NCBI RefSeq assembly: GCF_000715075.1 | Contig: NC_134102.1 | Coordinates: forward strand, 49,795,348 to 49,859,347 | Reading direction: 5' to 3' | DNA from: Nicotiana tabacum | Taxonomy: Eukaryota; Streptophyta; Magnoliopsida; Solanales; Solanaceae | Length of the DNA: 64,000 nucleotides | Shown: in pieces, positions 44,190-54,625 of the stretch | How positions within the stretch are numbered: the stretch's first letter is position 1 | How the letters are laid out: every line of letters starts with the position of its first letter | The notes under the pieces: generated by a model | Told to the model about the DNA's origin: nothing | The model's input: the letters and a program-made list of their open reading frames with translations, nothing else | The model's database searches: none | Made by a program: the position numbers and the translations under genes

Positions 44190-45652
44190 TCTCTAAGATA
44201 ATATAGTTGCAATTTGTCCCACTTGTCTCTCCAAGTTACGCAGACCTGTCCCAAGTTCTTTGATAGTTGCACCATGAGCATCTAATCTCTCATCAGTCTT
44301 GACAATGAAGGCCTTCATTAGATCTTCTAACCCAAACTGAATTTGCTTTTGAGGTTGAAACTGCGGCCTCGGCTGATTCACAAAACCAGGAGCTCCTTGA
44401 ATTCTGGAGTTATTTTGTTGCCATGCATTTGCTGTACCCCCAGGTGAACTCCATGAAAAACCGGGGTGCTTCTGACCCACTGCATTGAAGTTGTAATTCC
44501 CAACAACATTAACTTCCTTAGTTGAGGCTTGACACTCATGAGTAGGGTGTCCTCTCTTCCACATATGTCACATGTTGCATGAGGCTCATTATGAATCGAA
44601 GCTAAGGTCAGCTTCCTTATTTCCTTTGCCATGGAATCAAGTTGTACCTGCACAGATATGTTAGCATCAACCTGGTGAATAGTGACTATCTCAGAGGGCC
44701 ACTGATTTGCATCTTCAGAAAACTCATTAAGAATAGTGACTATCTCATATGGAGTTTTTTTCATCAATGGACCTCCAGCTGCATTACTCAATGTTCTCCG
44801 TGAGGTCGGTGTCAATCCATCCCAAAAATCCTAAAGTTGCATACAGAGTTCAATTCCGCTATGTTGACACTTTTGCATTATCTCCTTAAACCTCTCCCAA
44901 GCTTCAAACACCGTTTCAGTCTCATTCTGGCAGAAGTTATAGATTTCTTTTCTAAACTTGCCCGTTTTAGCTGAGGAGAAATATTTAGCAAGAAACGTTC
45001 TAGTCATCTCCTCCCATGTTCTAATCGATCCATGTGGCAAGCTTCAAAGCTAGTGTTTTGCATCATCTTTAAGAGTGAAGGAGAATGCCCATAGATAAAC
45101 TGCATCTTGTGACACACCATTATACTGAAAGGTATTCATTATCTCTTCGAAGTCCATCATATTATTTTTTGGATCTTCATTCATCTTTCCTCTGCAGATG
45201 CAACTGTTTTGAAGAGTTTAGAGCAACCCTTGCTTCAGCACAAAATTATTCACTCCAACTGGAGGTGGTCTCACACTTGATAAGCCTTGGTTGTAGACCA
45301 GCCTAGCATAATCTCCAAGTGGTCTCCCAACACCATGAGCTATGTTTCCGAACTGGTCTGAACCCACGGGCTGATTTTGAGCCATTCTTCAAGCCCTCTC
45401 CTCCTCATAAGCAATTTGTGCATCTCTAAATGCTGCTTCTTCAGCATCCCTTGTAGCTTTCTCTCTGGGTTGGGCTGCCTCTCTCGCAGCCAAATCAACA
45501 TTATCATCATCTTCAGTCATGTCTTCCTTGGTTGAGGATTGCCCAACTTTATCTATTTTCTCTGTGAGATTTCTTTCCTTCCTCAATTTTCCCAGTTGTT
45601 TCTCGATTTCTGGTTCATATGGTTGCAATTCCTTACTAGAAGATCGAGTCAT
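44190..45652 (-). pseudogene. Element D gag
   Basis: On the minus strand MTRSSSKELQPYEPEIEKQL starts at 45652. A charged N-terminal part rich in Glu, Asp and Ala is followed by the retrotransposon gag domain (IRTWEEMTRTFLAKYFSSAK, then ETVFEAWERFKEIMQKCQHSG, 45030-44855). LTPTSRRTLSNAAGG follows, and a zinc knuckle reading CDICG then RGHPTHEC across a frameshift at about 44565. The C-terminal coiled part GLRNLERQVGQIATILSERI precedes protease. Stops at about 45390, 45060 and 44830 break it. Confidence 0.82.
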
Positions 45653-45780
45653 GCATCAATCTAACATGTAGCATGCGCACAGTCAAAGAACACCAAACGT
45701 AAAAAGGGAAAATAAAATAAAATAAAAAGAAAAACTCCTGAATTATCACTACAAACTATTTCAACACTATTGATTGCCAC

Positions 45781-45798
45781 TCCCCGTCAATGGCGCTA
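45781..45798 (-). promoter_or_regulatory. Primer-binding site of element D
   Basis: The minus strand reads TAGCGCCATTGACGGGGA, matching TGGCGCCGTTGCCGGGGA at most positions and placed five bases from the LTR end. It marks the right LTR as 5'. Confidence 0.78.
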
Positions 45799-45803
45799 AA
45801 ATT

Positions 45804-47189
45804 TGACGAGCTTAAAACACACACTAAAATATGCTCCCTAGTCGAATATAGTATAGAAAATTATCGTATCCACATGGATTTGAGTTAAACAGTAATTTCG
45901 GAGTTTGTATCTAGATTTCTATCCAAGATGATCAACAATTGAGATTTATATGATTAAGAACTAAAATTAACTAAGACTCTAGATCTAATTGACTAATGAC
46001 AATTGAACAAAAGTGAGCAAAGAAGATATCAGTGGGAGAAAATAGGGGTTGATTAGATAGGTGTAAGATAATTGTTTAAGATTTAACTCTAGTTAATTCA
46101 CTTCTAATGTTCAAGTGAGTCTCTCGAAATAACTCAATTATTAGTTCAAATGTTTAGTAAAAACTCCTCTCTCGATTAAGTCTCAACCTCACAATACGAA
46201 CTAAGTTATGCTCGGTGAGGATATACATGAATTCATATTGGATTGATCTTTAGGGGAACCTCTCTTGATTACCCTCCTAACTAAGTTTAATCAACAATTC
46301 AACTAGCCTCTTCCAATTACTAAGAAGAATTATGACTTTAACCAACAAAATATAATGCAACAATATCACAAGCTATGCCTCTCTCGATTACACGAACAAG
46401 TGAATATAGATGCAATAGTTAAAATATCCAAAACTATTCAATACATAAAAACTATAGTTAATTATCCACAAACAAGTATCAATACACCAAATCCATCAAA
46501 CCCTAAAGAGAACTACTCTATGGATATGGAGTAATTCATCACAAATATAAACAAAAACATAAAACAATCCAAACCCTTGTCTTGAGTGAGGATTGAATGA
46601 TAAATTCCTTGTGCTCTTGCTTCTCCACCTCCTCCTTAGCCTCCTTAGGTCTTAGATGTGTCATAATTCCATAAAATAACGTTTTTACAAGTATTTATAC
46701 TAAGTAGGATCGGGCCCATAGGAAAACACCTTCTACTGCGCGAAATAAGAAAATAACTATGTAAAAATTGCACTGGTGCGCCGCATGGGGCGACGCGCCA
46801 TGCAGGGCGGCGGATGTGGGAAAGTTTAGAGAGTTGATTTCTGACAGACTGCAGGATTTTTTACAGGCGCGGCATGCCATGAGCCGCCCCACGCGCCACG
46901 GGTGTGTTATTTTCTCATAGTCCAGATTTTTCTTAACTTTTTGATATCCAGATATGGTTTTCGACCCCCTAACGCGATCCCGGCTTAATCCCTTGGGAAT
47001 TTACTCGAACTTCAAAGCTCCAAATAGCTCAAATTCATTCTGTAATATCTGCATAGCTCGAAATCCTCCTACAAGGCATAAAACATGCAATCAGTGTAAA
47101 ACACTAGCATTTAAAGCTCAAACTCAATTAAAGTGTTGTAAATTGGAATATAATAATCAACTCAAACATGAGATTATAGCCTACCATCA
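45804..47189 (-). repeat. 5' LTR of element D (right copy)
   Basis: Plus-strand TGACGAGCTTAAAACACACAC to GCCTACCATCA. A TATA box on the coding strand (GTATAAATAC) lies at 46700-46691. Upstream of it in the transcription direction is the GC-rich array (46778-46908) with GCCGCATGGGGCGACGCGCC. A CTCGATTA phrase recurs many times. Confidence 0.87.
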
Positions 47190-50100
47190 GACTTCACTGG
47201 TCGTTTTGTGTAATTGCACCCCGTTTTCCCTTTTGATGCTTCACCCATGTGTAATTTAGGTTTTATAACTTGCAGGGTTGATTAGTTTCGTTCCATGAAG
47301 ATTTTGGGTTGTATTGGACTCTTTGGCTCTTGGCTCAGAAGCTTAAGATAGAAATGTGACAAAACTTTGAATTTTGTGAAAACGACCCCAGAATGGTGTT
47401 TTGATGGCTCCGATAGCTTCGTATCGTGATTTTGGACTTGGACATATGCCCTGAATCGAATTCGGTGGTCCGTGGGTTGATTTGTGTTATTTTGTCGAAA
47501 ATTGACAATTTGAGGTTTAGAAATTTGCCCGTAGGTTGAATTTTGGGTATCGCGTTCGGAATTTTATTTTGGGACTTAGAATAGGTCCGTTATGCTATTT
47601 AGAACTTGTCTGCAAACTTTGGTATCATTTGGAGTTGATTTGTTAGTATTCGGATGCTTGGTTGCAATTCTAGAAGTTCTTGAAGTTTACTTTGAAATTC
47701 ATACGTTTTGGTGCCCGATTCATAGTTCTAGATGTTATCTTGGTGTTTTGATCGCGCGAGCAAGTTCGCATGAATGGTTTTGGACTAAATCTGAGCTGTT
47801 GTTGTGCTAATGCCTCTGGTGTTGCATTTGCAAACACCAGGGTCACAAAAGCGACCTTAGCAGGAGGATCACATGTATCGCAATTGTGATTACTGGGTCG
47901 CAATCGCGAAGTTGACTTGGGCTGGGCTAGGTTCAAATTTGTGATAATTGTGTCACTTTTGCGAAGGGAACAGGGTTCACAATTGCGAACCCATATTCCC
48001 ATTTTTTAGGCTTCCATTAGGACTGTCGGTGCCGCAATTGTGAGCATTTCTTCGCAATTACGAGCACTAGTGTTGCAATTGCGACATCTGCAACTGAACA
48101 AAAGATTAGAAAGTCGGGATTTCATGTCATTTTATAATATTTTAGAACCCTAGGCTCGGTAGGAGGCGATTCGTAGAGGGAATTTTCATCAACAAACATT
48201 GGGTCATTGATTCTAATCAATTTCCAACTATATTTCACGAATATATCTTAGATTTAACATCAATTTTATGTGAATCAAAGAGTAAAATTGGGAAATTTTG
48301 TCAAGTTTTTGATAAATGAATAATTTAGTTTTGAGAGTCGATTTGGACTTGGATTTGAAAACTAATCATATATATGGACTCGTGAGGTTATGGATAGTCA
48401 GAATCTACCCTTGGACCCGGGTTTTGACCAGGCGGGCCTAGAAGTTGACTTTTGTTAACGTTTTGGGAATTTTGTAAAGGTCAAAGCTTTATCTATTGTA
48501 ATTATTTTTTCTTTCATCAGTTGATGATATTAAGTCACTTTTGGTTAGATTTGAGAGATGTGGAGGCGAATTTTAGGGGGAAAGCTATTTTCGAGGGTTG
48601 AGTTGGCCTAGTTGAGGTAAGTATCTTGCCTAAACTTGTGCGGGGAAACTACCCCTTAGGATTAGGGATTGATTGTGCTATATGTGTTATGTGAAAGCCG
48701 TTGTGCAAGGTGACAAGTGGGTACATGGGTTATATGTGGTATTCGACCGGTTTAGGTTATTTAGACTCTTTCCATGACTTTAACTGAATTGTCATAACAT
48801 ATTATATTCTTCATTGTTAATCAACTATTACATGAGTTGCACTACCCTTACATTCTTTATTTGACATTGTTAAAACTTGTTGTACCTCTTACTTGTTATT
48901 TTGCTCTTATATGCTTTAGTTGAAGTTATTGCCTTGTTGCATCTTTAATTGTTGACTTACTTTTACTTGAAGTTGTTATTTCCTGAAATATCTTCTTGTT
49001 GCGTTATTGGTATTGAGGTTGTGAAAGCCATTATCACATTGAGGTTAAGTGTTAATTGTTGAGATATCTTTCATGTTGAGAAATTCACATTCATTTTATT
49101 ATTGTTGAGATTCTTGTGTGCATTGTGGTTGAGTCATGGGCTATTTATAGTGGAAATATTGATATTGTTGATTTTTGTCAAGTTGTGGCATATGGGCACT
49201 TGTGGTGCGAGTTATTATTGTGTTGTGATATTGATGTGCATGCAGAAGTATAAGGATAGGGGTTAATGTGCATACGGCATCACAAGGTGGGATTTATGTG
49301 CGTGTTGCTAGTAAGGGAATTACTTGAAGCCACGCGGCAACATAAGGTGGGCTAAAGTGCGTGTAGCTATTTCGAAAAATATTTTTTCAAAACTATCTAA
49401 ATGTAAGGCTCACGCAGCGGTATAAGGAAAGATTGTGATTAAAATTGTGAAATATAAATATGAGGCGGTACCTCAGTTGTGATTCTTGTTGTGCATTTAA
49501 TATTGAAAAGAGTTATTGGTTTAACAGATCTTGTTGCTCTTATTTCTTCCTTGTCTTACCAATTTTGTACGTATTTGACTATTTGTGGTTCTCATTCTTT
49601 GCTTCCTTCTTATTGTCTTTATGCTTACAATTCTGCCATTAGTTTATGTTGTTAAATTGCTTCGTTATCATTCATTTATCCGTTTTCCATTACTTCCCGT
49701 TATAATATCTTCGTTCTGTCTATCATGTCCTAGTAGGTGTCTTGACCTGGCCTCGTCACTACTCTACCAAGGTTAGGCTTGATACTTACTGGGTATCATT
49801 GTGGTGTACTCATACTAGCTTCTGCACATCTTTTATGCAGATCCAGGTACGTCTACTCGTGCTGGACATTAGTGATTGATTGGTTAGCTGCTTTCTGGGG
49901 ACTTCAAGGTATACCTGCTCGGCGTCCGCAGGCCTCAGAGTCACCTTCCGTTATTTTCCCATTATTATTGTTTCCTTTTATTAGATAGTGTTGTAGTAGA
50001 CCTTTTTAGAATATTCTGTAGAGCTTATGACTCAGTTCTACCGGTTTTGGGAATTATGTTGTTGAGGTTCTATATTGTTTTTGGAAGTTAATATGAGTAT

Positions 50101-50225
50101 ATATGTTTTACTTTAGTATCTTTATTTGGTTATTTTTGTTAAGTATTATTAAATGTTAGGCTTACCTAGTCTTAGAGACTAGGTGCCATCACAACATCCT
50201 AAGGTGGAAAATTGGGGTCGTGACA
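47190..50225 (+). repeat. Main part of solo LTR E
   Basis: This LTR holds a variant array in which the repeated word is CGCAATTGCGA-like (47815-48090: TCGCAATTGTGA, TCGCAATCGCGAAG, GTTGCAATTGCGACA). The array is followed by a TATA-like TTTTATAATATTTT at 48130-48143. The AGGTAAGTATCTTGCC element (48615) and CTTGACCTGGCCTCGTCACTAC (49741) are shared with both LTRs of B. Confidence 0.82.
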
Positions 50226-51222
50226 GCTGCACAACAAAATACCCGACATACTGGAGCACTCCTAAGTGATACTGAGAAAATCCCATTAAACAGGTACAAG
50301 AAATTACTCTAAGAAGTGGGAAAGCATTGGAGGGGGTGCCACCTAAAAGGTATGTGCCTAAAGAAGTTTTTGAATGATTGGTATCTCAACCGAAGGTAGA
50401 AGCTAAAACAAAATATGATGAACACATGCAGGAGACAGAGGTAAGGCCACCACCACATTTTCCTCGAAGGTTGCAAATATAGAAAGATAATTCCAAGTAC
50501 AAAAAGCTCTTAGATATCATGAGACAGGTGTGTGTGAATCTACCTTTGGTAGAAGTGATGCAAGAAGTACTTGAGAGACATTGTGGCCAATAAAAGAAGG
50601 TTGACAGAGTTTGAAATGATTGCCCTTACTGAGGAGAGTAGTGCTAGAGTACAGAGTAAGTTCCCGCCTATGTTGAAGTATCTAGGTTGTCACAATTCCC
50701 TTGGCGATTGGAAAATACGAGGTTGGTAAAGTCTTGTGCGATCTGGGAGAGAGAATTAATTTGATGCCACTGTCAATGTTCAAACAACTCAAAGTAGGGG
50801 AACCTAGGCCTACTACTATAACTCTACGGATAGTAGATCGATCATTAGCAGTGCTAGAAAGGATTATTAAAGATGTGCGTGTACGAGTTGGGAAGTCTAT
50901 CTTTCCCGTAAACGTCATTATACTTGACTACATGGCCGATGAAGAAGTACCTATTATTTTGGGGAAACCATTCCTGGCTACTGGTAGAGCAATTATAGAT
51001 GTGAGGGAAGGAAAGCTAAAGATGAGAGTACATGATAAGGAAGTCACTTTTAATGTGTACAAGGCACTTAAACTTCCCAAGCATTATGAGGATTTGTGGA
51101 TGATCTCGGTAGCAGAATTGAAGTTGATAGAGCAAGGGCTTTTTGTGGAGCCTAGTAGCATAAAAAAGAAAATCGAGTTAGAAGATGTGGTATTGCAAGC
51201 TGAAGGGTCAGAGAGGAAATAG
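50226..51222 (+). pseudogene. Element F gag end and aspartic protease
   Basis: After the duplication the frame continues QQNTRHTGALLSDTEKIPLN, the end of gag. A region with stops follows (50310-50680). Protease is open at 50701-51222. Its active site reads VLCDLGERINLMPLSMFKQL, where the Ser/Thr after the catalytic Asp is Leu, as in many Athila-type elements, and the normal Ala-Ser is Glu-Arg. MADEEVPIILGKPFLATGRAI is the conserved C-terminal motif, and KVTFNVYKALKLP-type sequence follows. The frame ends at a stop at 51220 with no RT behind it. Confidence 0.8.
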
Positions 51223-51734
51223 GAGATCCTCCTAGAACGCGCAAGAAGGCAAAACTCCATGGAAAGAGGAGGAAGCGAAAGCGTCTAGTTTGAGCGAGTG
51301 GTTCATGTCATGCCGCAACGTTAAGTCAGGCGCTTCGTAGGAGGCAATCCATGGTGATGTTGTAAACGTCAATCCATGACGTTAACTAAGGCGCTTGTTG
51401 GGAGACAACACAATTCGTAGTTTAGTTTAGCTTAATTAGATTTTTCTTTTTGTTTTTAGGTACTAACAAGTTTTTAGTTGAATTTTCGTGTTTGAATCGG
51501 TACGAGAGCATGTGAGAGTTCACATAAATTCAAGAAGGAGTCCAAAGCTCTAAGTACCACGCACTAGATATGGTGCCACGAGCCTAGTCACGTGTATTAC
51601 CTCGCACCGCACCTGGCGCCACACAGTCCCTCGTCTGCTGCTTCTCGCACCGCCCTGTCTCCAGTGCGCCCTACCCCTCGCGCTGCCTAGGTAAGTATTC
51701 TCTTCTCGCTTTTTTGTTCTTATTTCACCCACAC
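51223..51734 (+). other. Non-coding 3' tail of element F
   Basis: Contains GTTAAGTCAGGCGCTTCGTAGG and GTTAACTAAGGCGCTTGTTGGG (51321 and 51378), a near-duplicate phrase that I associate with the region after the coding part of Athila-like non-autonomous elements. A GC-rich stretch follows (51600-51690: CTCGCACCGCACCTGGCGCC). No gene is seen. It ends where the LTR of element G appears to start. Confidence 0.5.
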
Positions 51735-53148
51735 TGATGTGCCGTAGAAATGCGGCACTTTTCATAATAATTACATAGACTTTAGCTCATCTTTTAAAGT
51801 ATTATAAGTCATTTCTTATATAGTTTTGGTGTTTTGCAGGAAACCAGACTTGAAGATCCAAAAACATGAAAAAGATGACAAAAACCCATAGAAAGTCAGA
51901 AATTCGGCAGCTCTGCGACCGAAAAAAAGTGATGTGAGGATTGAAGACCCATCGCAGAATGAAGCGTATCATCACAATTTCTGGGAGCCAAGTATGCGAT
52001 CAATTGTGCGGTCCCACAACTCTTATGCGGACCGCATAATGATCGCACAAAAGCAAAGGGAGTTCCAGCGAAGATGATTTTGCGGTGTGTTATGTGGTCG
52101 CAAAACCAATATGCGGACCGTATAACAAAAATGCTATGGAAAGCTGGAAAACTTTGTTATCAATTCTACGGCGAAAAGTGAAGATGCGCGGACCGCGAAA
52201 GTGTTCTGCGACCCATTCTGTTGTCATATACTTGATCTGCAAGGTTATTTTTGTCACCTTTTTACCATGATTTTTGGGCCATTATAAATAGAATGATTAG
52301 GGTTTTTGTGGACTTACTTGTCTGAAAAGAGGCTATACTTAGAGCATTCAATACACCATTATTTTGGAAGCTTTTGAGAGAGAATCCAAGAATTTATTCT
52401 CTTTGTAAGCTTTATGACTTTATTTATTAATTTGTTCTTGTATTCTAGTATGAGTAGCTAACTTTAAATACTAAGGTTGTGGACCCTAAGTGAGTGTAAT
52501 GTTAATGGGTGTTTACCATTGAATATATATATAATGGTTGGTTGATTTCTATTTATTTCTCATGCTTCATTTATGGTTGATGGTTGCAAACATTGACTAG
52601 TGCCATTTTACTCTATCTTTACTTGAAAAAGTGGGTTAGGGTTTGGTAGAATTGAATAGCAAGAACCCAAGGCCTTAAACCTTGTTTAATAGAATCGCTT
52701 AGAGATAAGTGGGTTCTACTTGGCATAAATTAGTTGCTCTTAATTGTAACTTTTTTAAAATTGTGAAAATCATAAAGAGGAAATACTACCTGGTTATTGG
52801 AAAATATTGGGTAGTCATTTAGGAACTATTTGCATATCAAAGGACCTTCCAATAGAAATATATCATATTAACACTGATAGCATTACATTCCATTGATGTG
52901 GACACAACCTTGGTTTTTTAATTACATTAATCAAACACTCTTAACAAAATAGCTCTTCTTGACAATTCACAGTTACAAAACTCTTTTTAAACTAACGGAG
53001 TAGAACTACGGCTTAAGTCAAGTTTCATACTATTCAAGTAATCTATTCACATTTATTCCCTGTGGGATTCAACCCCAACCTAGTTGGGTTATTATATTTG
53101 ACACCGACCGACTTACACCATTTATATAGGTGTTATTTGAGCGTATCA
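51735..53148 (+). repeat. 5' LTR of element G
   Basis: The right end is firm (GAGCGTATCA, then the primer-binding site). The left end is proposed at TGATGTGCCGTAGAAATGCGGC because it starts TG and holds a small hairpin (GTGCCG ... CGGCAC). I cannot verify it without the 3' LTR. A TGCG/CGCA array (51933-52215) is followed by the TATA box at 52285. GTTTTGGTGTTTTGCAGGAA (51822-51841) is a familiar phrase near the start of such LTRs. Confidence 0.6.
52285..52293 (+). promoter_or_regulatory. TATA box of LTR G
   Basis: TATAAATAG lies about 70 bp after the TGCG/CGCA array and is followed by GAATGATTAGGGTTTTTGTGG. Both context and consensus match a plant LTR promoter. The transcription start would be near 52315. 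Confidence 0.65.
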
Positions 53149-53153
53149 AATTT

Positions 53154-53171
53154 TGGCACGGTTGCCGGGGA
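53154..53171 (+). promoter_or_regulatory. Primer-binding site of element G
   Basis: TGGCACGGTTGCCGGGGA, five bases after the LTR end, matches the Athila-type TGGCGCCGTTGCCGGGGA with two changes. It is the best preserved site of this type in the window. Confidence 0.85.
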
Positions 53172-53268
53172 ATACGGTTTTGAAATTACTAACTAGTGTG
53201 TGCCTTACTTTACGTCTTCTTCTATTCCATCACACTTTGCTTGTTTTGCTTGGTGTCATTAGGTAAAC

Positions 53269-54620
53269 ATGGGCGAGCCGGAAGAAGACAATGTGTTTGC
53301 GGATATAGATGAGTATATTTAGGATACAAATGTCATTGTCCCTCCAAGATTTGATGATGCCACCTTCAAATTTGAACACAGTCTAATCCTAATGCTAAAA
53401 GCAAAGGGATTCTTCTGAAATTCCACCGATGATGATCCGACACAACATCTCAGAAATGTTTTGGGTGTGTGTGCAATGCACAAGCAGAATCATGTCTCAG
53501 ATGATGTCCTAAGATTGAGGGTGCTCAAGTACTCTCTAACTGGAGAGGCAACATAGTGGATCCAAAATCTACTTCATAATTCCACCCATACTTGGACCGA
53601 ACTTGTCCGAGCTTTCCTAGCAAAATGGTTTCAACAAAGCAAGAAGTCTGAGCTCCGAGATAAAATTTTCTTCTTTAAGAAATTACCGGGGGAGCATCTA
53701 CATGAAGCATGGGATAGATTCAAGCTATATTTAGTGAGATCATCGAATCATGGCTTTCCAAATAATATTTTATTGGAGAATTACATGGGCTTGGATCCTA
53801 TTAATCAATCCATAGCCAAAAATGCAGCAGATGGATCCTTTATGGATAAAACATTTGCAAGGGTCACATAAATCCTTGATGGAATTGCATATGGTACTCC
53901 TTCCTTGACCAACATGATTTAGGAGAACCAAGAAAGAGATCAAGTAATTGTCGGGGTTGCCACCAATGTCAACGTGTTGACGAAAATGTTCACTGAAAGC
54001 CAAACAAAAAAGGTGAATGTTGTGGAAGATGTGTAACCCATGTCAAATGAGGAATACAAAGAAGCAAATTATGTCAACAATCCTCAAGGAGGATATCAAA
54101 GACAATCCTACTAAGGTTCAGGACAACAACACCAATGGAGCTCTAACCCACAAGGGCAAGGCAACCAACAGTGGTGAAACGACCAAGTTAGTTCAAATTA
54201 GGGAAATTGGAGTAACAACAACAACAACTTTTCAAATCGGAGTTCAATCCCCTATGTTCCACCAATGGGGCAATATTCTAACTCTCCACATTGGAAGGAA
54301 AGTTCTTCAAGTGAGTCCAACACTTTGATATGACCAAGCTTGTGGGTTCTCACACCGCATCTATTCAAAAGTTGGAAATGCAAATGAGGGATCTTTCAAG
54401 AGATCAAAATCCTATGCAAAAAGGAACGCTCCAAAGTGATACAATTTCAAACACAAAAGGTAGTGGGAGTGGTCCAACTTCTCATTGTATGGCAATCACA
54501 ACTCGAAGTGGGAAACGACTTCAACGAGAGAATGAACAAGTGGTCGAAGTGGAAGATTCTGAAGAAGAAGTTGAGGTAGAAGTTGAGGTGCAATTGTTGT
54601 TGAAGTTGAAAGACTCCCGA
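53269..54620 (+). pseudogene. Element G gag
   Basis: ATG at 53269 (GEPEEDNVFADIDEY) with an early stop at about 53320. The capsid-like domain follows: DDDPTQHLRNVLGVCAMHKQ, LRLRVLKYSLTGEAT, TWTELVRAFLAKWFQQSK and LHEAWDRFKLYLVRSSNHG (about 53425-53755). The distal part is Asn/Gln-rich (54050-54300) and runs in several frames with stops. The low-complexity EVEDSEEEVEVEVEVQ segment (54551-54598) follows in the frame open at 54330-54629. It would form the particle of the element, but it is clearly broken. Confidence 0.78.
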
Positions 54621-54625
54621 AGAAG

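Larger units (their letters stand above)
40103..47189 (-). mobile_element. Element D, gag-protease LTR retrotransposon (minus strand)
   Basis: LTRs at 40103-41490 and 45804-47189 flank 4.3 kb. Flanking pentamers are GACTC (40098-40102) and GACTT (47190-47194). On the minus strand the order is primer-binding site, gag, protease and long non-coding tail. No RT, RNase H or integrase is seen. It is inserted only 11 bp inside the end of solo LTR E. It is the sister of element C, with the same LTR family and the same 3' non-coding block. Frames are interrupted by several stops, so it is inactive. Confidence 0.88.
40092..50225 (+). mobile_element. Element E, solo Tekay-type LTR in element F, split by element D
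   Basis: TGTAACGACTC at 40092-40102 and the sequence from 47190 (GACTTCACTGGTCGTTTTG) to GGGGTCGTGACA (50225) together form one complete LTR of about 3.0 kb. It is flanked by GCTGT (40087-40091) and GCTGC (50226-50230). One LTR with a target-site duplication and no body is a solo LTR, left by recombination between two LTRs. It belongs to the same subfamily as B: CTTGAAGTTGTTATTT, ATTGTGGTTGAGTCATGGGCTATTT and GGCGGTACCTCAGTTGTG are all shared. Confidence 0.85.
37904..51734 (+). mobile_element. Element F, Athila/Tat-like gag-protease retrotransposon, interrupted by E and D
   Basis: The coding strand is plus. An LTR-like region (about 37925-38675) is followed by a degenerate primer-binding site, gag (38800-40091), a 10.1-kb interruption, the rest of gag and protease (50226-51222), and a non-coding tail to 51734. 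Removing the interruption reunites NLERQVAHLA with QQNTRHTGALLSDTEK across a GCTGT/GCTGC duplication. RT and integrase are absent. After protease the sequence goes directly into AAGGCGCTTGTTGGGAGACAAC-like non-coding DNA. I infer a non-autonomous gag-protease derivative. Its 3' end is obscured by element G. Confidence 0.75.

Noticed and set aside
45389..45652. Charged 87-codon frame as a host coiled-coil protein
   Set aside because: It is the N-terminus of element D gag, in the correct place after the primer-binding site and ahead of the gag domain.
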